Part shown: positions 34,586 through 43,726 of the stretch, in pieces
Position numbering within the stretch: the stretch's first letter is position 1
Layout of the letters: the number at the start of each line of letters is the position of its first letter
The notes under the pieces: model-generated
Databases searched by the model: none
What the model saw: only the letters and a program-made list of their open reading frames with translations
Told to the model about the DNA's origin: nothing
Program-made: the position numbers and the translations under genes
From: Parvibaculum sp.
GTDB taxonomy: Bacteria; Pseudomonadota; Alphaproteobacteria; Parvibaculales; Parvibaculaceae
Length of the DNA: 64,000 bases
Direction of reading: 5' to 3'
Assembly: GCA_031291615.1 (NCBI GenBank)
Contig: JARLIS010000061.1
Coordinates: forward strand, 62,001-126,000

Positions 34586-35446
34586 TCAGCCGCCATTGTC
34601 CATGTCGCTCGCCTTCAGCTCTTCGGCGCGCGGCAATCCGACAATATTGTAGCCGCTGTCGACATGGTGAATTTCGCCGGTCACGCGGGCGGAAAGATCG
34701 GAGAGCAGATAGAGGCCGGCGCCGCCGACATGCTCGAGCTCGATCGTTTCCTTCAGCGCCGAATGCGTCTTGTTCCACTTGTGCACGAAGCGCGCATCGC
34801 CGATGGCCGATCCCGCCAGCGTCCGCATGGGCCCCGCCGAAATGGCGTTGATGCGGATGCCGTTGCGGCCGAGGTCGACGGCAAGATAGCGCACGCTCGC
34901 TTCAAGCGCGGCCTTCGCCACGCCCATGACGTTATAGTTCGGCATGACGCGCTGCGCGCCTTCATAGGTGAGCGTCACCATCGAACCGCCATCTGGCATC
35001 ATCTCGGCCGCGCGGCGCGCGACATCGGTGAAGGAGAAGCAGGAAATATCCATCGAGCGCAGGAAATTTTCCCGCGTCGTATCGACATAGCGGCCCTTGA
35101 GTTCGTTCTTGTCGGAATAGGCGACCGCATGGACGACGAAATCGATCGTGCCCCATTCCTTTTTCAGCGTTCTGAAAACCGTGTCGAGGCTTTGTGAATC
35201 CGTCACGTCGCAAGGCACGAGGATTTTCGATCCGACCGAATCGGCGAGCGGCTTCACCCGCTTGCCGAAAGCATCGCCCTGATAGGTGAAGGCGAGTTCC
35301 GCGCCATGCGCCGAGAGCATCTTGGCGATGCCCCAGGCGATCGAATGATCGTTGGCGACGCCCATGATGAGGCCGCGACGGCCTTTCATCAAAGGCCCGC
35401 TGAGCGTCAGCGGGCGGTCACCCGGTTTGTGTTCAGACCCGTGCAT
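34586..35446 (-). CDS. fabI: Enoyl-[acyl-carrier-protein] reductase (NADH)
   Basis: FabI catalyses the last reduction of fatty acid elongation and is the triclosan target. The 286-residue protein shows GVANDHSIAWGIAK, active-site Tyr161 and Tyr171 and Lys178 in YNVMGVAKAALE (the Y-x6-K of this family), and MRTLAGSAI. About 20 extra N-terminal residues precede the Rossmann fold. It follows fabB by 15 bases. Confidence 0.95.
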   Translation of the reverse strand: MHGSEHKPGDRPLTLSGPLMKGRRGLIMGVANDHSIAWGIAKMLSAHGAELAFTYQGDAFGKRVKPLADSVGSKILVPCDVTDSQSLDTVFRTLKKEWGTIDFVVHAVAYSDKNELKGRYVDTTRENFLRSMDISCFSFTDVARRAAEMMPDGGSMVTLTYEGAQRVMPNYNVMGVAKAALEASVRYLAVDLGRNGIRINAISAGPMRTLAGSAIGDARFVHKWNKTHSALKETIELEHVGGAGLYLLSDLSARVTGEIHHVDSGYNIVGLPRAEELKASDMDNGG

Positions 35447-35461
35447 TTTCGCGCCTGCCCT

Positions 35462-36688
35462 TCAACCGTTATAGCGTTGCAACGCCAGCGTGGCATTGGT
35501 GCCGCCGAAGCCGAAGCTGTTCGAGATTGCAAGATTGATGTCCGCGCCGTCGATGCGCTTGCGCACGATATTGGCGTCGGCGACCTCCGGATCGATTTCG
35601 TCGATATTGGCGCTCGCCGCGATGAAGCCGTTCTGCATCATGAGGAGCGTATAGATCGCCTCATGCACGCCGGCCGCGCGCTGCGCATGGCCGGTCAGCG
35701 ATTTCGATGCGCTGATCGGCGGCGTCTTCGCGCCGAAGACTTCGTGGATCGCCTTGATTTCGGGAATGTCGCCGACCGGCGTCGAGGTCGCATGCGGATT
35801 GATGTAGTCGACTGGCGCGCTTACCCGCTCCAGCGCCATCTTCATGCAGCGCACCGCGCCTTCGCCCGAAGGCGCCACCATGTCGGCGCCGTCCGCGGTC
35901 GCGCCATAGCCGACGATTTCGGCATAGATTTTCGCGCCGCGGGCTTTCGCATGTTCGAGTTCTTCGAGAACCAGAATGCCGCCGCCGCCGGAGATCACGA
36001 AGCCGTCGCGGTCCTTGTCATAGGCGCGGCTTGCCGTCTCGGGGCTGTCATTGCGCTTCGACGACATGGCGCCCATCGCGTCGAAAAGGACGGAGAGCGT
36101 CCAGTCGAGCTCCTCGCCGCCGCCGGCGAACATGACGTCCTGCTTGCCCCACTGGATCATTTCGGCCGCATTGCCGATGCAATTGGCCGATGTCGAACAG
36201 GCCGAGCTGATCGAATAGTTGACGCCCTTGGTCTTGTACCAGGTCGAAAGATTGGCCGAGCATGTGGACGACATCGCCTTCGGCACGGCGAAGGGGCCGA
36301 CTTTCTTCGGGCCCTTCACGGGCTCGGTGCGCGCCATGTCGGCGGCGGCGACGATCGCCTTGGTCGAGGGGCCGCCGGAGCCGACGATAAGGCCGGTGCG
36401 GGGATTGCTCACTTCATGTGTTTCGAGGCCGGCATCGCGGATCGCCTGCTCCATCGCGACGCAGGCATAGGCCGCGCCGTCGCCCATGAAACGGCGCGCA
36501 CGCCTGTCCACCGCCGCGTCGAGATCGATCTTGAGGCTGCCGTGAATCTGGCTGCGAAAGCCCATCTCGGCATAAGTGTCGGCCTTGACGATGCCGGACT
36601 TGCCTTCGCGCAGGGATGCGAGAACTTCCTGCGTGTTGTTTCCGATTGAGGACACGATCCCCATGCCGGTCACGACAACTCGCCTCAT
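35462..36688 (-). CDS. fabB: 3-oxoacyl-[acyl-carrier-protein] synthase I
   Basis: FabB extends acyl chains and, with FabA, is needed for unsaturated fatty acids. The Cys-His-His triad is Cys164 ([12 protein letters not shown]), His299 ([11 protein letters not shown]) and His334 ([12 protein letters not shown]). From the ATG at 36688, with AGAGGC upstream, the protein is 408 residues; the longer open frame reads back into fabA and is spurious. A gene between fabA and fabI in this order is typical of the Rhizobiales-related lineages. Confidence 0.96.
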   Translation of the reverse strand: MRRVVVTGMGIVSSIGNNTQEVLASLREGKSGIVKADTYAEMGFRSQIHGSLKIDLDAAVDRRARRFMGDGAAYACVAMEQAIRDAGLETHEVSNPRTGLIVGSGGPSTKAIVAAADMARTEPVKGPKKVGPFAVPKAMSSTCSANLSTWYKTKGVNYSISSACSTSANCIGNAAEMIQWGKQDVMFAGGGEELDWTLSVLFDAMGAMSSKRNDSPETASRAYDKDRDGFVISGGGGILVLEELEHAKARGAKIYAEIVGYGATADGADMVAPSGEGAVRCMKMALERVSAPVDYINPHATSTPVGDIPEIKAIHEVFGAKTPPISASKSLTGHAQRAAGVHEAIYTLLMMQNGFIAASANIDEIDPEVADANIVRKRIDGADINLAISNSFGFGGTNATLALQRYNG

Positions 36689-36729
36689 GGCTGCCTCTTT
36701 GTTGGTATGAATCGAAACGCCGCGCCCGG

Positions 36730-37248
36730 TCAGGCCGGCTGTTCTTCCGTCTGCAATCCGACCTTCATGTCGGTGATCGTATAGGCAATTTCGCCGTCCG
36801 CCAGAATGGTGCAATCGGCGACGCCGAGCACCAGGCGTCGATTGATGACGCGCTTCAGCTGGATGTTGTATTCGATCTTCTTCACCGCCGGCGTGACCAT
36901 GGCGGAGAATTTCACTTCGCCAACGCCGAGCGCGCGGCCCTTGCCCTTGCCGCCGATCCAGCCGAGGAAGAAGCCGAGCAGCTGCCACGCGCCGTCAAGG
37001 CCGAGGCAGCCCGGCATGATCGGGTCGCCTTCGAAATGGCAGGGGAAGAACCAGAGATCGGGCGTGATATCGAATTCGGCCTTGATCAGGCCCTTGTCGT
37101 GATCGCCGCCCTTGTCCGAAATATGCGTGATCCGCGAGATCATCAGCATAGGAGGCAAGGGAAGCTGGGCATTGCCGGGACCGAACATGCGGCCGTGGCT
37201 GCACTCCAGCAATTCCTCAAGCGAGTAGTTCGATTTTTGCTCCGCCAT
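36730..37248 (-). CDS. fabA: 3-hydroxydecanoyl-ACP dehydratase/isomerase FabA
   Basis: FabA introduces the cis double bond in anaerobic-type unsaturated fatty acid synthesis. The 172-residue protein has catalytic His71 and Asp85 in [20 protein letters not shown], the standard FabA active site. The ATG at 37248 gives the family length. First gene of fabA-fabB-fabI-VOC and divergent from irr, a conserved alphaproteobacterial neighbourhood. Confidence 0.96.
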   Translation of the reverse strand: MAEQKSNYSLEELLECSHGRMFGPGNAQLPLPPMLMISRITHISDKGGDHDKGLIKAEFDITPDLWFFPCHFEGDPIMPGCLGLDGAWQLLGFFLGWIGGKGKGRALGVGEVKFSAMVTPAVKKIEYNIQLKRVINRRLVLGVADCTILADGEIAYTITDMKVGLQTEEQPA

Positions 37249-37516
37249 TCCCGTTCGCTCGACGGGCCCTTTTGCGCGTTCCCACCGGGAACCGGGCAAT
37301 GAGCCGGTCTTATCTGGGGGCGAGCTGTCGCCCGCCCCGGTTTCCCCAATTTCTTGAGCCGCTTCCTAACATATAGGGGGCCTGCCGGGAACGGCTTATC
37401 AAAGCCGTCATGCCCTTGACAAATATGGGCCGCAGACCCCATGTTGAACATTGTAACGATTAAAAACTACCGGCTTGGCGTCTCAATCCAGAGGCCCGGC
37501 GAAAGGATAAGTACCG

Positions 37517-37948
37517 GTGTCTCAGGATCGGCCCTATAGCCAGACATTGACGCGCTTGCGCGATGCGGGCCTGCGCCCGACGCGCCAGCGCCTCGCGCTG
37601 GGCCGTCTCCTGTTCGATGGCGGCGACCGCCATGTGACGGCCGAGGCGCTTCACGAGGAAGCCCAGAAGGCCGGCGTCAGCGTTTCGCTGGCCACCGTCT
37701 ACAACACGCTGCACCAGTTCACCGAGGCGCATCTGCTGCGCGAGGTTGTGGTCGACAGCGCCCGCACCTATTTCGACACCAATATCAGCGACCATCATCA
37801 TTTCTTCGTCGAGAATTCCGGCTCGCTGATGGACATCGACGGCGAAAAGATCGCGGTGACGGGGCTTCCCGACGCGCCGGACGGCACGAAGCTCGCCCGC
37901 GTCGACGTCATCGTGCGGCTTCACGGCACGCCCTCGCAACGGAGCTGA
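37517..37948 (+). CDS. irr: Iron response regulator Irr (Fur family)
   Basis: Irr is the heme-sensing Fur-family regulator of Rhizobiales and relatives; it binds ICE elements when heme/iron is low. The 143-residue protein has the winged-helix segment SVSLATVYNTLHQFTEAHLL and the Irr-type histidine triplet (His93-95) in NISDHHHFFVENSG. The N-terminal heme regulatory motif of Bradyrhizobium Irr is absent, as in Rhizobium. GTG start with AAGGATAA upstream. It lies between fabA and an ICE-box-controlled rubrerythrin gene. Confidence 0.93.
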   Translation: MSQDRPYSQTLTRLRDAGLRPTRQRLALGRLLFDGGDRHVTAEALHEEAQKAGVSVSLATVYNTLHQFTEAHLLREVVVDSARTYFDTNISDHHHFFVENSGSLMDIDGEKIAVTGLPDAPDGTKLARVDVIVRLHGTPSQRS

Positions 37949-37977
37949 GCGGCTTCCAGTTGCGCCTCATTCTTATC

Positions 37978-37990
37978 TAGAACGATTCTA
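37978..37990. promoter_or_regulatory. Irr/ICE box upstream of rubrerythrin
   Basis: TAGAA-CGA-TTCTA is a perfect inverted repeat with the ICE core, identical in both half-sites to catalase box 2. It ends 5 bp upstream of the predicted -35. Confidence 0.72.
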
Positions 37991-37995
37991 AGTTG

Positions 37996-38025
37996 TTGAC
38001 CAAATGCGGGCGGCGGCTCTATGAT
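37996..38025 (+). promoter_or_regulatory. Rubrerythrin promoter
   Basis: TTGACC (37996-38001), an 18-base spacer, then TATGAT (38020-38025). The ICE box lies directly upstream, the same layout as the catalase promoter. Confidence 0.6.
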
Positions 38026-38155
38026 CGCCGTTAACCGTTCCGTCCGGAGCGGGGCTCGGGATTTCCGGCTTGCCGGCCCGGCCACAAGGTCAACAAAGAG
38101 CCGCGGCAACCCCTCCGGGAACCGCAGCGGCTATGGAAAAGGTGAGGAGCTCGTC

Positions 38156-38575
38156 ATGTCATCGCTCGCAAAATCCAAAACCCTCGACAATTTGAAAGCG
38201 GCCTTTGCCGGCGAAAGCCAGGCCAATCGCCGCTATCTCTATTTCGCCCAGAAGGCCGACGTCGAAGGCTACAACGATGTCGCCGCCGTCTTCCGCTCGA
38301 CGGCCGAAGGCGAAACCGGCCATGCCCACGGCCATCTTGAATTCATGGAAGAGGTCGGCGACCCGGCGACGGGCGAACCCATCGGACCGACCGACAAGAA
38401 CCTGAAGGCCGCCATCGCCGGCGAAACGCACGAATACACCGACATGTATCCGGGCATGGCGCGCACCGCGCGTGAAGAAGGCTTCGACGAAATCGCCGAA
38501 TGGTTCGAAACGCTCGCCAAGGCTGAAAAGAGCCATGCCGGCCGTTTCCAGAAGGCGCTCGACAGCCTCGCCTGA
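38156..38575 (+). CDS. rbr: Rubrerythrin-type di-iron protein without rubredoxin domain
   Basis: This 139-residue ferritin-like four-helix protein has carboxylate/His ligands Glu20, Glu53-x-x-His56, Glu90, Glu93 and Glu124-x-x-His127. Rubrerythrins reduce hydrogen peroxide; this one lacks the C-terminal rubredoxin (CxxC) domain, so an external electron donor is needed. Strong ribosome site (AGGTGAGGAG). The upstream ICE box implies Irr control. It is followed by a Fe-S oxidoreductase and DUF3501, likely its redox partners. Confidence 0.92.
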   Translation: MSSLAKSKTLDNLKAAFAGESQANRRYLYFAQKADVEGYNDVAAVFRSTAEGETGHAHGHLEFMEEVGDPATGEPIGPTDKNLKAAIAGETHEYTDMYPGMARTAREEGFDEIAEWFETLAKAEKSHAGRFQKALDSLA

Positions 38576-38600
38576 TTTCCAAAGCGTCCGAAACTGTTGG

Positions 38601-38628
38601 AAGGGAGACGGCCTGTCCGTCTCCCTTT
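38601..38628 (+). terminator. Hairpin between rubrerythrin and the Fe-S protein gene
   Basis: An 11-bp perfect stem (AAGGGAGACGG at 38601-38611 with CCGTCTCCCTT at 38617-38627) is followed by only three T (38626-38628). Probably a partial terminator or 3'-end stabiliser that makes rubrerythrin mRNA more abundant than the downstream genes. Confidence 0.5.
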
Positions 38629-38660
38629 CACGCCCGCCCGCCGAGCATCAGGAATGATCC

Positions 38661-40010
38661 ATGTCTGAAGGCAGTCTCCACGCGCCCACGCGGCACCCGA
38701 TCGACTGGCACAACCCGGACTTCTACGATCTGGAGAAGCTCGACGAGGAATTGCGCCGCGTCTTCGACATCTGTCATGGCTGCCGTCGCTGCTTCAATCT
38801 CTGCGACAGTTTCCCCCGTCTCTTCGATCTCGTCGATGCATCGCCCACGGAAGAACTCGACGGCGTGAAGTCGGAGGATTTCGCCCCCGTGGTCGAGGCC
38901 TGCACGCTCTGCGACATGTGCTTCATGACGAAGTGCCCCTATGTGCCGCCGCATGAATTCAATCTCGATTTCCCGCATCTGATGCTGCGCTACCGCGCCG
39001 CGGAAGCAAAACACGCCGGCCACTTCCCCTTCGTGCCGAGCCAGCTCGGCCAGACCGACCGCAACGGCACGCTTGCCGCTCCCGTTGCGCCGCTGGCGAA
39101 CTGGGGTTCGTCGCGCGCGAACAAGCTGACACGCCCCGCGCTCGAAAAAATCGCTGGCATCGACGCCCGCGCCGAGCTGCCGAAGTTTTATGGCAAGACC
39201 TTCACCATGCGCGCCAGGGCGCAGGACAAGACGGGCGAAGCCGCTCCCAAGGATGCGCCCGCCAAGGGCCGCAAGGCGGCGCTCTTCGCCACCTGCTTCG
39301 TCAACTACAACAATCCGCAGGTCGGCGAGGCGGCGCGAAAGGTGCTCGCCCATAACGGCGTCGAAACCACCGTCGCCTATCCCGGTTGCTGCGGCATGCC
39401 CTTCCTCGAACAGGGCAACCTTGAAAAGGTCGCCGAGCAGGCCGAGAAAGTTTCGCGCGAAATGTGCGAGCTGATCGACAAGGGCTACGACATCATCACG
39501 CTGACGGCTTCCTGTGGCCTGATGTTCAAGTTCGAATGGCCGCTCATCCTGCCGGACAACGAACATGTGAAGCGGCTTTCTCTGGCAACCTATGACATCG
39601 ACGAATATGTCGTCGACATCGCCAAGAAGGAAGGCCTTGCGCCGGGCCTCAAGCCGGTCGAGGGCGGCGTCACCGCGCACATGGCCTGTCATGCCCGGGC
39701 CCAGAACATGGGTCCGAAATCGGCCGAGATGATGCGCCTCATACCGGACACGAAGATCGACGTGGTCGAGCGTTGCTCCGGTCACGGAGGAACATTCGGC
39801 GTCATGAAGGAAACCTTCGATACGGCGATGAAGATCGGCAAGCCCGCCGCGCGCAGCGTGGCGAAGACGGGCAACAAATTCGTGACCTCCGATTGCCCGC
39901 TCGCCGCCAAGCATCTGGTGCAGGAAATCGAGACGCTGGGCGACGCCGAGACACCGCAAATGCAGCACCCGATCGAGATCATGGCCCGCGCCTGGGGCCT
40001 CCTCGACTGA
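38661..40010 (+). CDS. CCG-domain Fe-S oxidoreductase (GlpC/HdrD-like)
   Basis: This 449-residue protein resembles GlpC and heterodisulfide reductase subunit D. Two 4Fe-4S sites are visible: Cys38/41/44/48 in [14 protein letters not shown] and Cys81/84/87/92 in [19 protein letters not shown]. Two CCG-type domains follow: TCFVNYNNP...[10 protein letters not shown], complete, and [11 protein letters not shown]...[11 protein letters not shown], where the paired Cys-Cys is reduced to Cys-Ser. No flavin domain or membrane segment is seen. It probably passes electrons to the rubrerythrin; this is inference from the operon. Confidence 0.85.
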   Translation: MSEGSLHAPTRHPIDWHNPDFYDLEKLDEELRRVFDICHGCRRCFNLCDSFPRLFDLVDASPTEELDGVKSEDFAPVVEACTLCDMCFMTKCPYVPPHEFNLDFPHLMLRYRAAEAKHAGHFPFVPSQLGQTDRNGTLAAPVAPLANWGSSRANKLTRPALEKIAGIDARAELPKFYGKTFTMRARAQDKTGEAAPKDAPAKGRKAALFATCFVNYNNPQVGEAARKVLAHNGVETTVAYPGCCGMPFLEQGNLEKVAEQAEKVSREMCELIDKGYDIITLTASCGLMFKFEWPLILPDNEHVKRLSLATYDIDEYVVDIAKKEGLAPGLKPVEGGVTAHMACHARAQNMGPKSAEMMRLIPDTKIDVVERCSGHGGTFGVMKETFDTAMKIGKPAARSVAKTGNKFVTSDCPLAAKHLVQEIETLGDAETPQMQHPIEIMARAWGLLD

Positions 40011-40035
40011 GACCGACCGACGAGTGGAGTGAAAG

Positions 40036-40635
40036 ATGATGTCCGCAGCAAAGCGCGAGATCGAACGCAGCGACATTCTGCCCTACGAAACCTATGCGCG
40101 CGAACGCAAGGAGCGCCGCGCCCGCATCACCGAGATGAAGAAGAACCGCCGGGTCGCGGTCGGGCCCTATGCGACCTTCTATTTCGAGAATTACGAGACC
40201 ATGTTCCAGCAGGTGCATGAGATGCTGCATATCGAGCGCGGCGGCGACGAGCAGATCGCCGACGAGCTGCGCGCCTATAACCCGCTGATCCCACAGGGCG
40301 ACGAACTGATTGCAACATTGATGTTCGAAATCGACGACGAGCGCCGCCGCGACATCGAACTGCGCCGCATCACCGGCTTCGAGGCGCATGTCTATTTCGA
40401 TCTCGGCGGCACGCGCGTCATGGCGACGCCCGACAACGACGATGTCGAGCGGACCAAGGCCGACGGCAAGACCTCGTCGGTCCACTTCCTGCACTTCCGT
40501 TTCGGCAAGGACGAGATTGCGAAATTCCGCGATCCGAACGTCCAGGTGACGCTCGCCATCGCGCATCCGAATTACGGCCATATCGCGCTCGTATCCGACG
40601 CAGTGCGCAAGGCGCTGTCGGCCGACTTCGCCTAG
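40036..40635 (+). CDS. DUF3501 family protein
   Basis: This 199-residue protein of unknown function matches the DUF3501 family. It is soluble, rich in charged residues, and has NRRVAVGPYATFYFENYETM, IPQGDELIATLMFEIDDERR and VHFLHFRFGKDEIAKF. It contains no cysteine, so it is not itself an Fe-S protein. It follows the Fe-S oxidoreductase by 25 bases. The set rubrerythrin-CCG protein-DUF3501 recurs in proteobacteria, to my knowledge, so a joint role in peroxide reduction is likely. Its stop overlaps that of the convergent SH3 gene (CTAG). Confidence 0.82.
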   Translation: MMSAAKREIERSDILPYETYARERKERRARITEMKKNRRVAVGPYATFYFENYETMFQQVHEMLHIERGGDEQIADELRAYNPLIPQGDELIATLMFEIDDERRRDIELRRITGFEAHVYFDLGGTRVMATPDNDDVERTKADGKTSSVHFLHFRFGKDEIAKFRDPNVQVTLAIAHPNYGHIALVSDAVRKALSADFA

Positions 40636-41240
40636 TCGAAGTTCTCGCCGGGATAGGTGCCCCAAAGCTCGTCGCGCAAGGTCCAGCCTTCATAGCCGCT
40701 GGCCTTCACTTCGCACCAGGCGCCCTTGCAGCCAACGAGCTGGGCAATGACGCCAGCTTCGGCATAGGCGACCACGGCCGTCGCCGCGTCGGGCTCTGCA
40801 TGAATGGCGATGGGCGACGCCTCGCCGGCCCGACCCTCGATGATTGCGGTGCGCCGTCCGTCGAGCATGGAATGCCAGACCCAGCCGACATCGCCTTCAC
40901 GGTCGCGGATGCGCCGCCAGCGGTCGGATTCCGCCGTCACCTCGACCGGCAGGCCGCGCTTCTCGAAAACCCATTCGATCGGATAGTCGTTGCCCGGTCC
41001 CCGGCGCACATTGATGCGGCCCGATTTGAGGCTGACATAGCGCGGCACCGGCAGGCCGGAAGCAGGCCCCGGAACCGTCTTCGGCGTGGTAAGCGTGCCG
41101 AGCGAGGAGGGGCCGGGCGCCAGCAACTGGGTGGGCGCCGGCTTGGCGCTCTCCCGGGCGGCAAGCGGCGTCAGCGGCAAGGCAAAGGCGACGCCGACCG
41201 CAAGCCCTCGCCCAAGGCTGCCCGAAACGCTGCGCCGCAC
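40632..41240 (-). CDS. Exported SH3-domain protein
   Basis: This 202-residue protein has an N-terminal signal sequence (LGRGLAVGVAFALPLTPLAA), a Pro-rich linker and two bacterial SH3-like repeats (INVRRGPGNDYPIEWVFEKR; GYEGWTLRDELWGTYPGE). Such proteins usually bind peptidoglycan or the envelope. The only start in frame is GTG at 41240; the exact start is uncertain. It is divergent from the 2-hydroxyacid dehydrogenase and shares overlapping stop codons with DUF3501. Confidence 0.8.
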   Translation of the reverse strand: MRRSVSGSLGRGLAVGVAFALPLTPLAARESAKPAPTQLLAPGPSSLGTLTTPKTVPGPASGLPVPRYVSLKSGRINVRRGPGNDYPIEWVFEKRGLPVEVTAESDRWRRIRDREGDVGWVWHSMLDGRRTAIIEGRAGEASPIAIHAEPDAATAVVAYAEAGVIAQLVGCKGAWCEVKASGYEGWTLRDELWGTYPGENFD

Positions 41241-41492
41241 GCGAAGATGCCCGAAAAACGCGATGATGACGTTCTCTCAACCAATGCCCGGGTTTCCGTT
41301 CCCTGCCTGTCTTTATGGCAAGCTGGCGGCGCACGGGTCAAGCGGCGACGGGATTTGAGCGCCCGCCGCCTATGACAGAGATGACACTTGGTCGCCAAGT
41401 GCGCCCTCTGCTAGACAAGAAAGGCCGAACCGCCGTCCGCTTCTGCCTGGCGGCCCCGGCCGGCACATTTTGAACCGGAGGCCCATCGCCGC

Positions 41493-42485
41493 ATGACCGC
41501 CCGCAAACCGCTCGTCATTGTCACCCGCAAACTGCCCGAGACCATCGAGGCCCGCATGAGCGAGCTTTTCGATGCGCGTCTCAATGCGGACGACCATCCG
41601 ATGACGGCGGCGGAGCTTGTCGCGGCGATCAAGGAAGCCGACGTGCTGGTGCCGACGGTGACCGATCGCATCGACGCGAAGCTCCTCGCGCAAGTCGGGC
41701 CCAACCTTCGCCTCATCGCGCAGTTCGGCACCGGCGTCGACAATATCGACGTCGAGACCGCGCGCCGCCGCGGCATCACGGTCACGAACACGCCGGGCGT
41801 GCTCACCGAAGATACAGCCGACATGACCATGGCGCTGATCCTCGCCGTGCCGCGCCGCGTTGCCGAGGGCGCGCGCTATCTGCGCGATCACGACGGCAAC
41901 TGGCCGGGCTGGTCGCCGACCTGGATGCTCGGCCGGCGTATTACGGGCAAGCGCCTCGGCATCATCGGCATGGGGCGCATCGGCCAGGCGGTTGCAAAAC
42001 GCGCCCGCGCCTTCGGTCTTGAAATCCACTATCACAATCGCAAGCCGGCAAACGCCGTGATCGAAAAGGAACTCGATGCGACTTATTGGGAGAGCCTCGA
42101 CGAGATGCTGCCCAAGGTCGACATCGTATCGGTGAACTGTCCGCACACGCCCGCGACCTTCCATCTTCTGAACACCGCCCGCCTGAAGCTGCTGCGCCCG
42201 GACGCCTATATCGTCAACACGGCGCGCGGCGAGGTGATCGACGAGAACGCACTCATCCGCGCGCTGGAAGCGGGAGAACTCGCCGGCGCCGGTCTCGACG
42301 TTTACGAGAACGAGCCCATCGTCAATCCGCGCCTGCTGAAACTCGCCAATGTCGTCTCGCTGCCGCATATGAGTTCGGCGACCATCGAAGGCCGCATCGA
42401 GATGGGCGGCAAGGTCATCGTCAACATCAAGACCTTCATGGATGGCCACCGGCCGCCGGATCGCGTCATTCCCGCGATTATGTAG
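41493..42485 (+). CDS. D-isomer-specific 2-hydroxyacid dehydrogenase
   Basis: This 330-residue NAD(P)-dependent dehydrogenase is of the glyoxylate/hydroxypyruvate reductase type. The Rossmann motif GMGRIGQAVAKRARAFG, the catalytic Arg in NTARGEVIDENAL, the Glu in DVYENEPIVNP and the His in SLPHMSSATIEG are all present. The most likely substrate is glyoxylate, but the subfamily is broad. It starts at ATG 41493 and stands alone between the SH3 gene and the acyltransferase. Confidence 0.92.
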   Translation: MTARKPLVIVTRKLPETIEARMSELFDARLNADDHPMTAAELVAAIKEADVLVPTVTDRIDAKLLAQVGPNLRLIAQFGTGVDNIDVETARRRGITVTNTPGVLTEDTADMTMALILAVPRRVAEGARYLRDHDGNWPGWSPTWMLGRRITGKRLGIIGMGRIGQAVAKRARAFGLEIHYHNRKPANAVIEKELDATYWESLDEMLPKVDIVSVNCPHTPATFHLLNTARLKLLRPDAYIVNTARGEVIDENALIRALEAGELAGAGLDVYENEPIVNPRLLKLANVVSLPHMSSATIEGRIEMGGKVIVNIKTFMDGHRPPDRVIPAIM

Positions 42486-42580
42486 TCGCTGCCCATAATC
42501 CGGCCTAAAGCGCTGATTTCTCTGGCATTTTCAATGCATCTCTGTTTCCGGCGGCCCGTGAAGGACCGGTTGGAGACGAA

Positions 42581-43726
42581 ATGCGCCAGAAAATGAAACA
42601 CCTTTCGGATTTCGTCTCCGGTCGAGACAACAATCTTAATCTGATCCGCTTCCTCGCCGCCTTCACGGTCGTCTTCGCGCACAGCTTCATCGTCATGACC
42701 GGGCAGCGCGACGCGGGCCCGCTGATCGAAAGCACCGGCCACGATCTCGGCTATCACGCCGTTAACGTATTTTTTGTGGCGAGCGGCTTCCTGATCGCCC
42801 AGAGCTGGAACCTTCGTCCCTCGCTTTCCCACTTCGCCGCCGGGCGTTTTCTGCGGCTTTGGCCGGCGCTCGTCATCTGCGGCCTGTTCGTCGCTTTCAT
42901 CATAGGTCCGATGGTGACGACGCTGCCGCTTGCGCATTACTTCGCCGCGCCCGCCACCTACGAATATCTGCCGCGGGTTCTCAGCCTCATCAAGGTGGAT
43001 AGCCCGCTGCCGGGCGTCATGACGACATTGCCGAGCGACACCGGCATCGACGCGCCGCTCTGGACGCTGAAATACGAGGCGCTCTGCTATCTCAGCCTCG
43101 CCCTCTTCGGCCTCGTCGGCGGCTTCGCCTCGCCCTCGCGGTTCTGGGCCTGGATAGCGCCGATCATGATCCTCCTCGCGGCGACGAGTTTCTTTCCCAT
43201 CGCCCGCGACCTCACGCATCCCTATGCGCATTTCGTGCGCTTCGGCCTTTGCTTCGGCCTCGGCACAATCGCCTATGTCTCGGCGGCGCGACTGCCGATG
43301 ACCGTGCTCGCCATACCCGTTTCCTTCGGCGCGGCTGTGCTGCTGCGCGAGACGCCGCTTTATGAACTGGCGCTTGTTCTGTTCACCGCCTATGCGACGC
43401 TCTGGCTGGCCTTCGTGCCCGCATCCTTCATCCGACGGTTCAACCGGCTCGGCGACTATTCATACGGCATCTACATCTATGCCTATCCGATCCAGCAATT
43501 GCTGGCCCTGCGCTTTCCCCGCCTCACCGCGCTCGATCTTTTCGCGCTTGTTTCGCCGATCGTCGTCGCGATGGCCGTCGCCTCCTGGCACTATGTCGAG
43601 CGCCCGAGCCTTTCCCGCAAACGCATTCTCGCCGACCTGCTCCCCCGGTCTATCGATGGCCTGACAGGTCGTGAATCGAAGGCGTCTCCCCCGTCAAAGG
43701 ATTTGCCGGATCGCGCTTCAGCCTGA
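42581..43726 (+). CDS. Membrane acyltransferase, OafA/Acyl_transf_3 family
   Basis: This 381-residue multispanning protein has about ten hydrophobic helices. The family opening NLIRFLAAFTVVFAHSFIV carries the conserved His, and the conserved Arg lies in FAAGRFLRLWPAL. Members O-acylate surface polysaccharides or other glycans; the acceptor here is unknown. Its last 77 bases overlap the convergent MoeB-like gene. Confidence 0.88.
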   Translation: MRQKMKHLSDFVSGRDNNLNLIRFLAAFTVVFAHSFIVMTGQRDAGPLIESTGHDLGYHAVNVFFVASGFLIAQSWNLRPSLSHFAAGRFLRLWPALVICGLFVAFIIGPMVTTLPLAHYFAAPATYEYLPRVLSLIKVDSPLPGVMTTLPSDTGIDAPLWTLKYEALCYLSLALFGLVGGFASPSRFWAWIAPIMILLAATSFFPIARDLTHPYAHFVRFGLCFGLGTIAYVSAARLPMTVLAIPVSFGAAVLLRETPLYELALVLFTAYATLWLAFVPASFIRRFNRLGDYSYGIYIYAYPIQQLLALRFPRLTALDLFALVSPIVVAMAVASWHYVERPSLSRKRILADLLPRSIDGLTGRESKASPPSKDLPDRASA

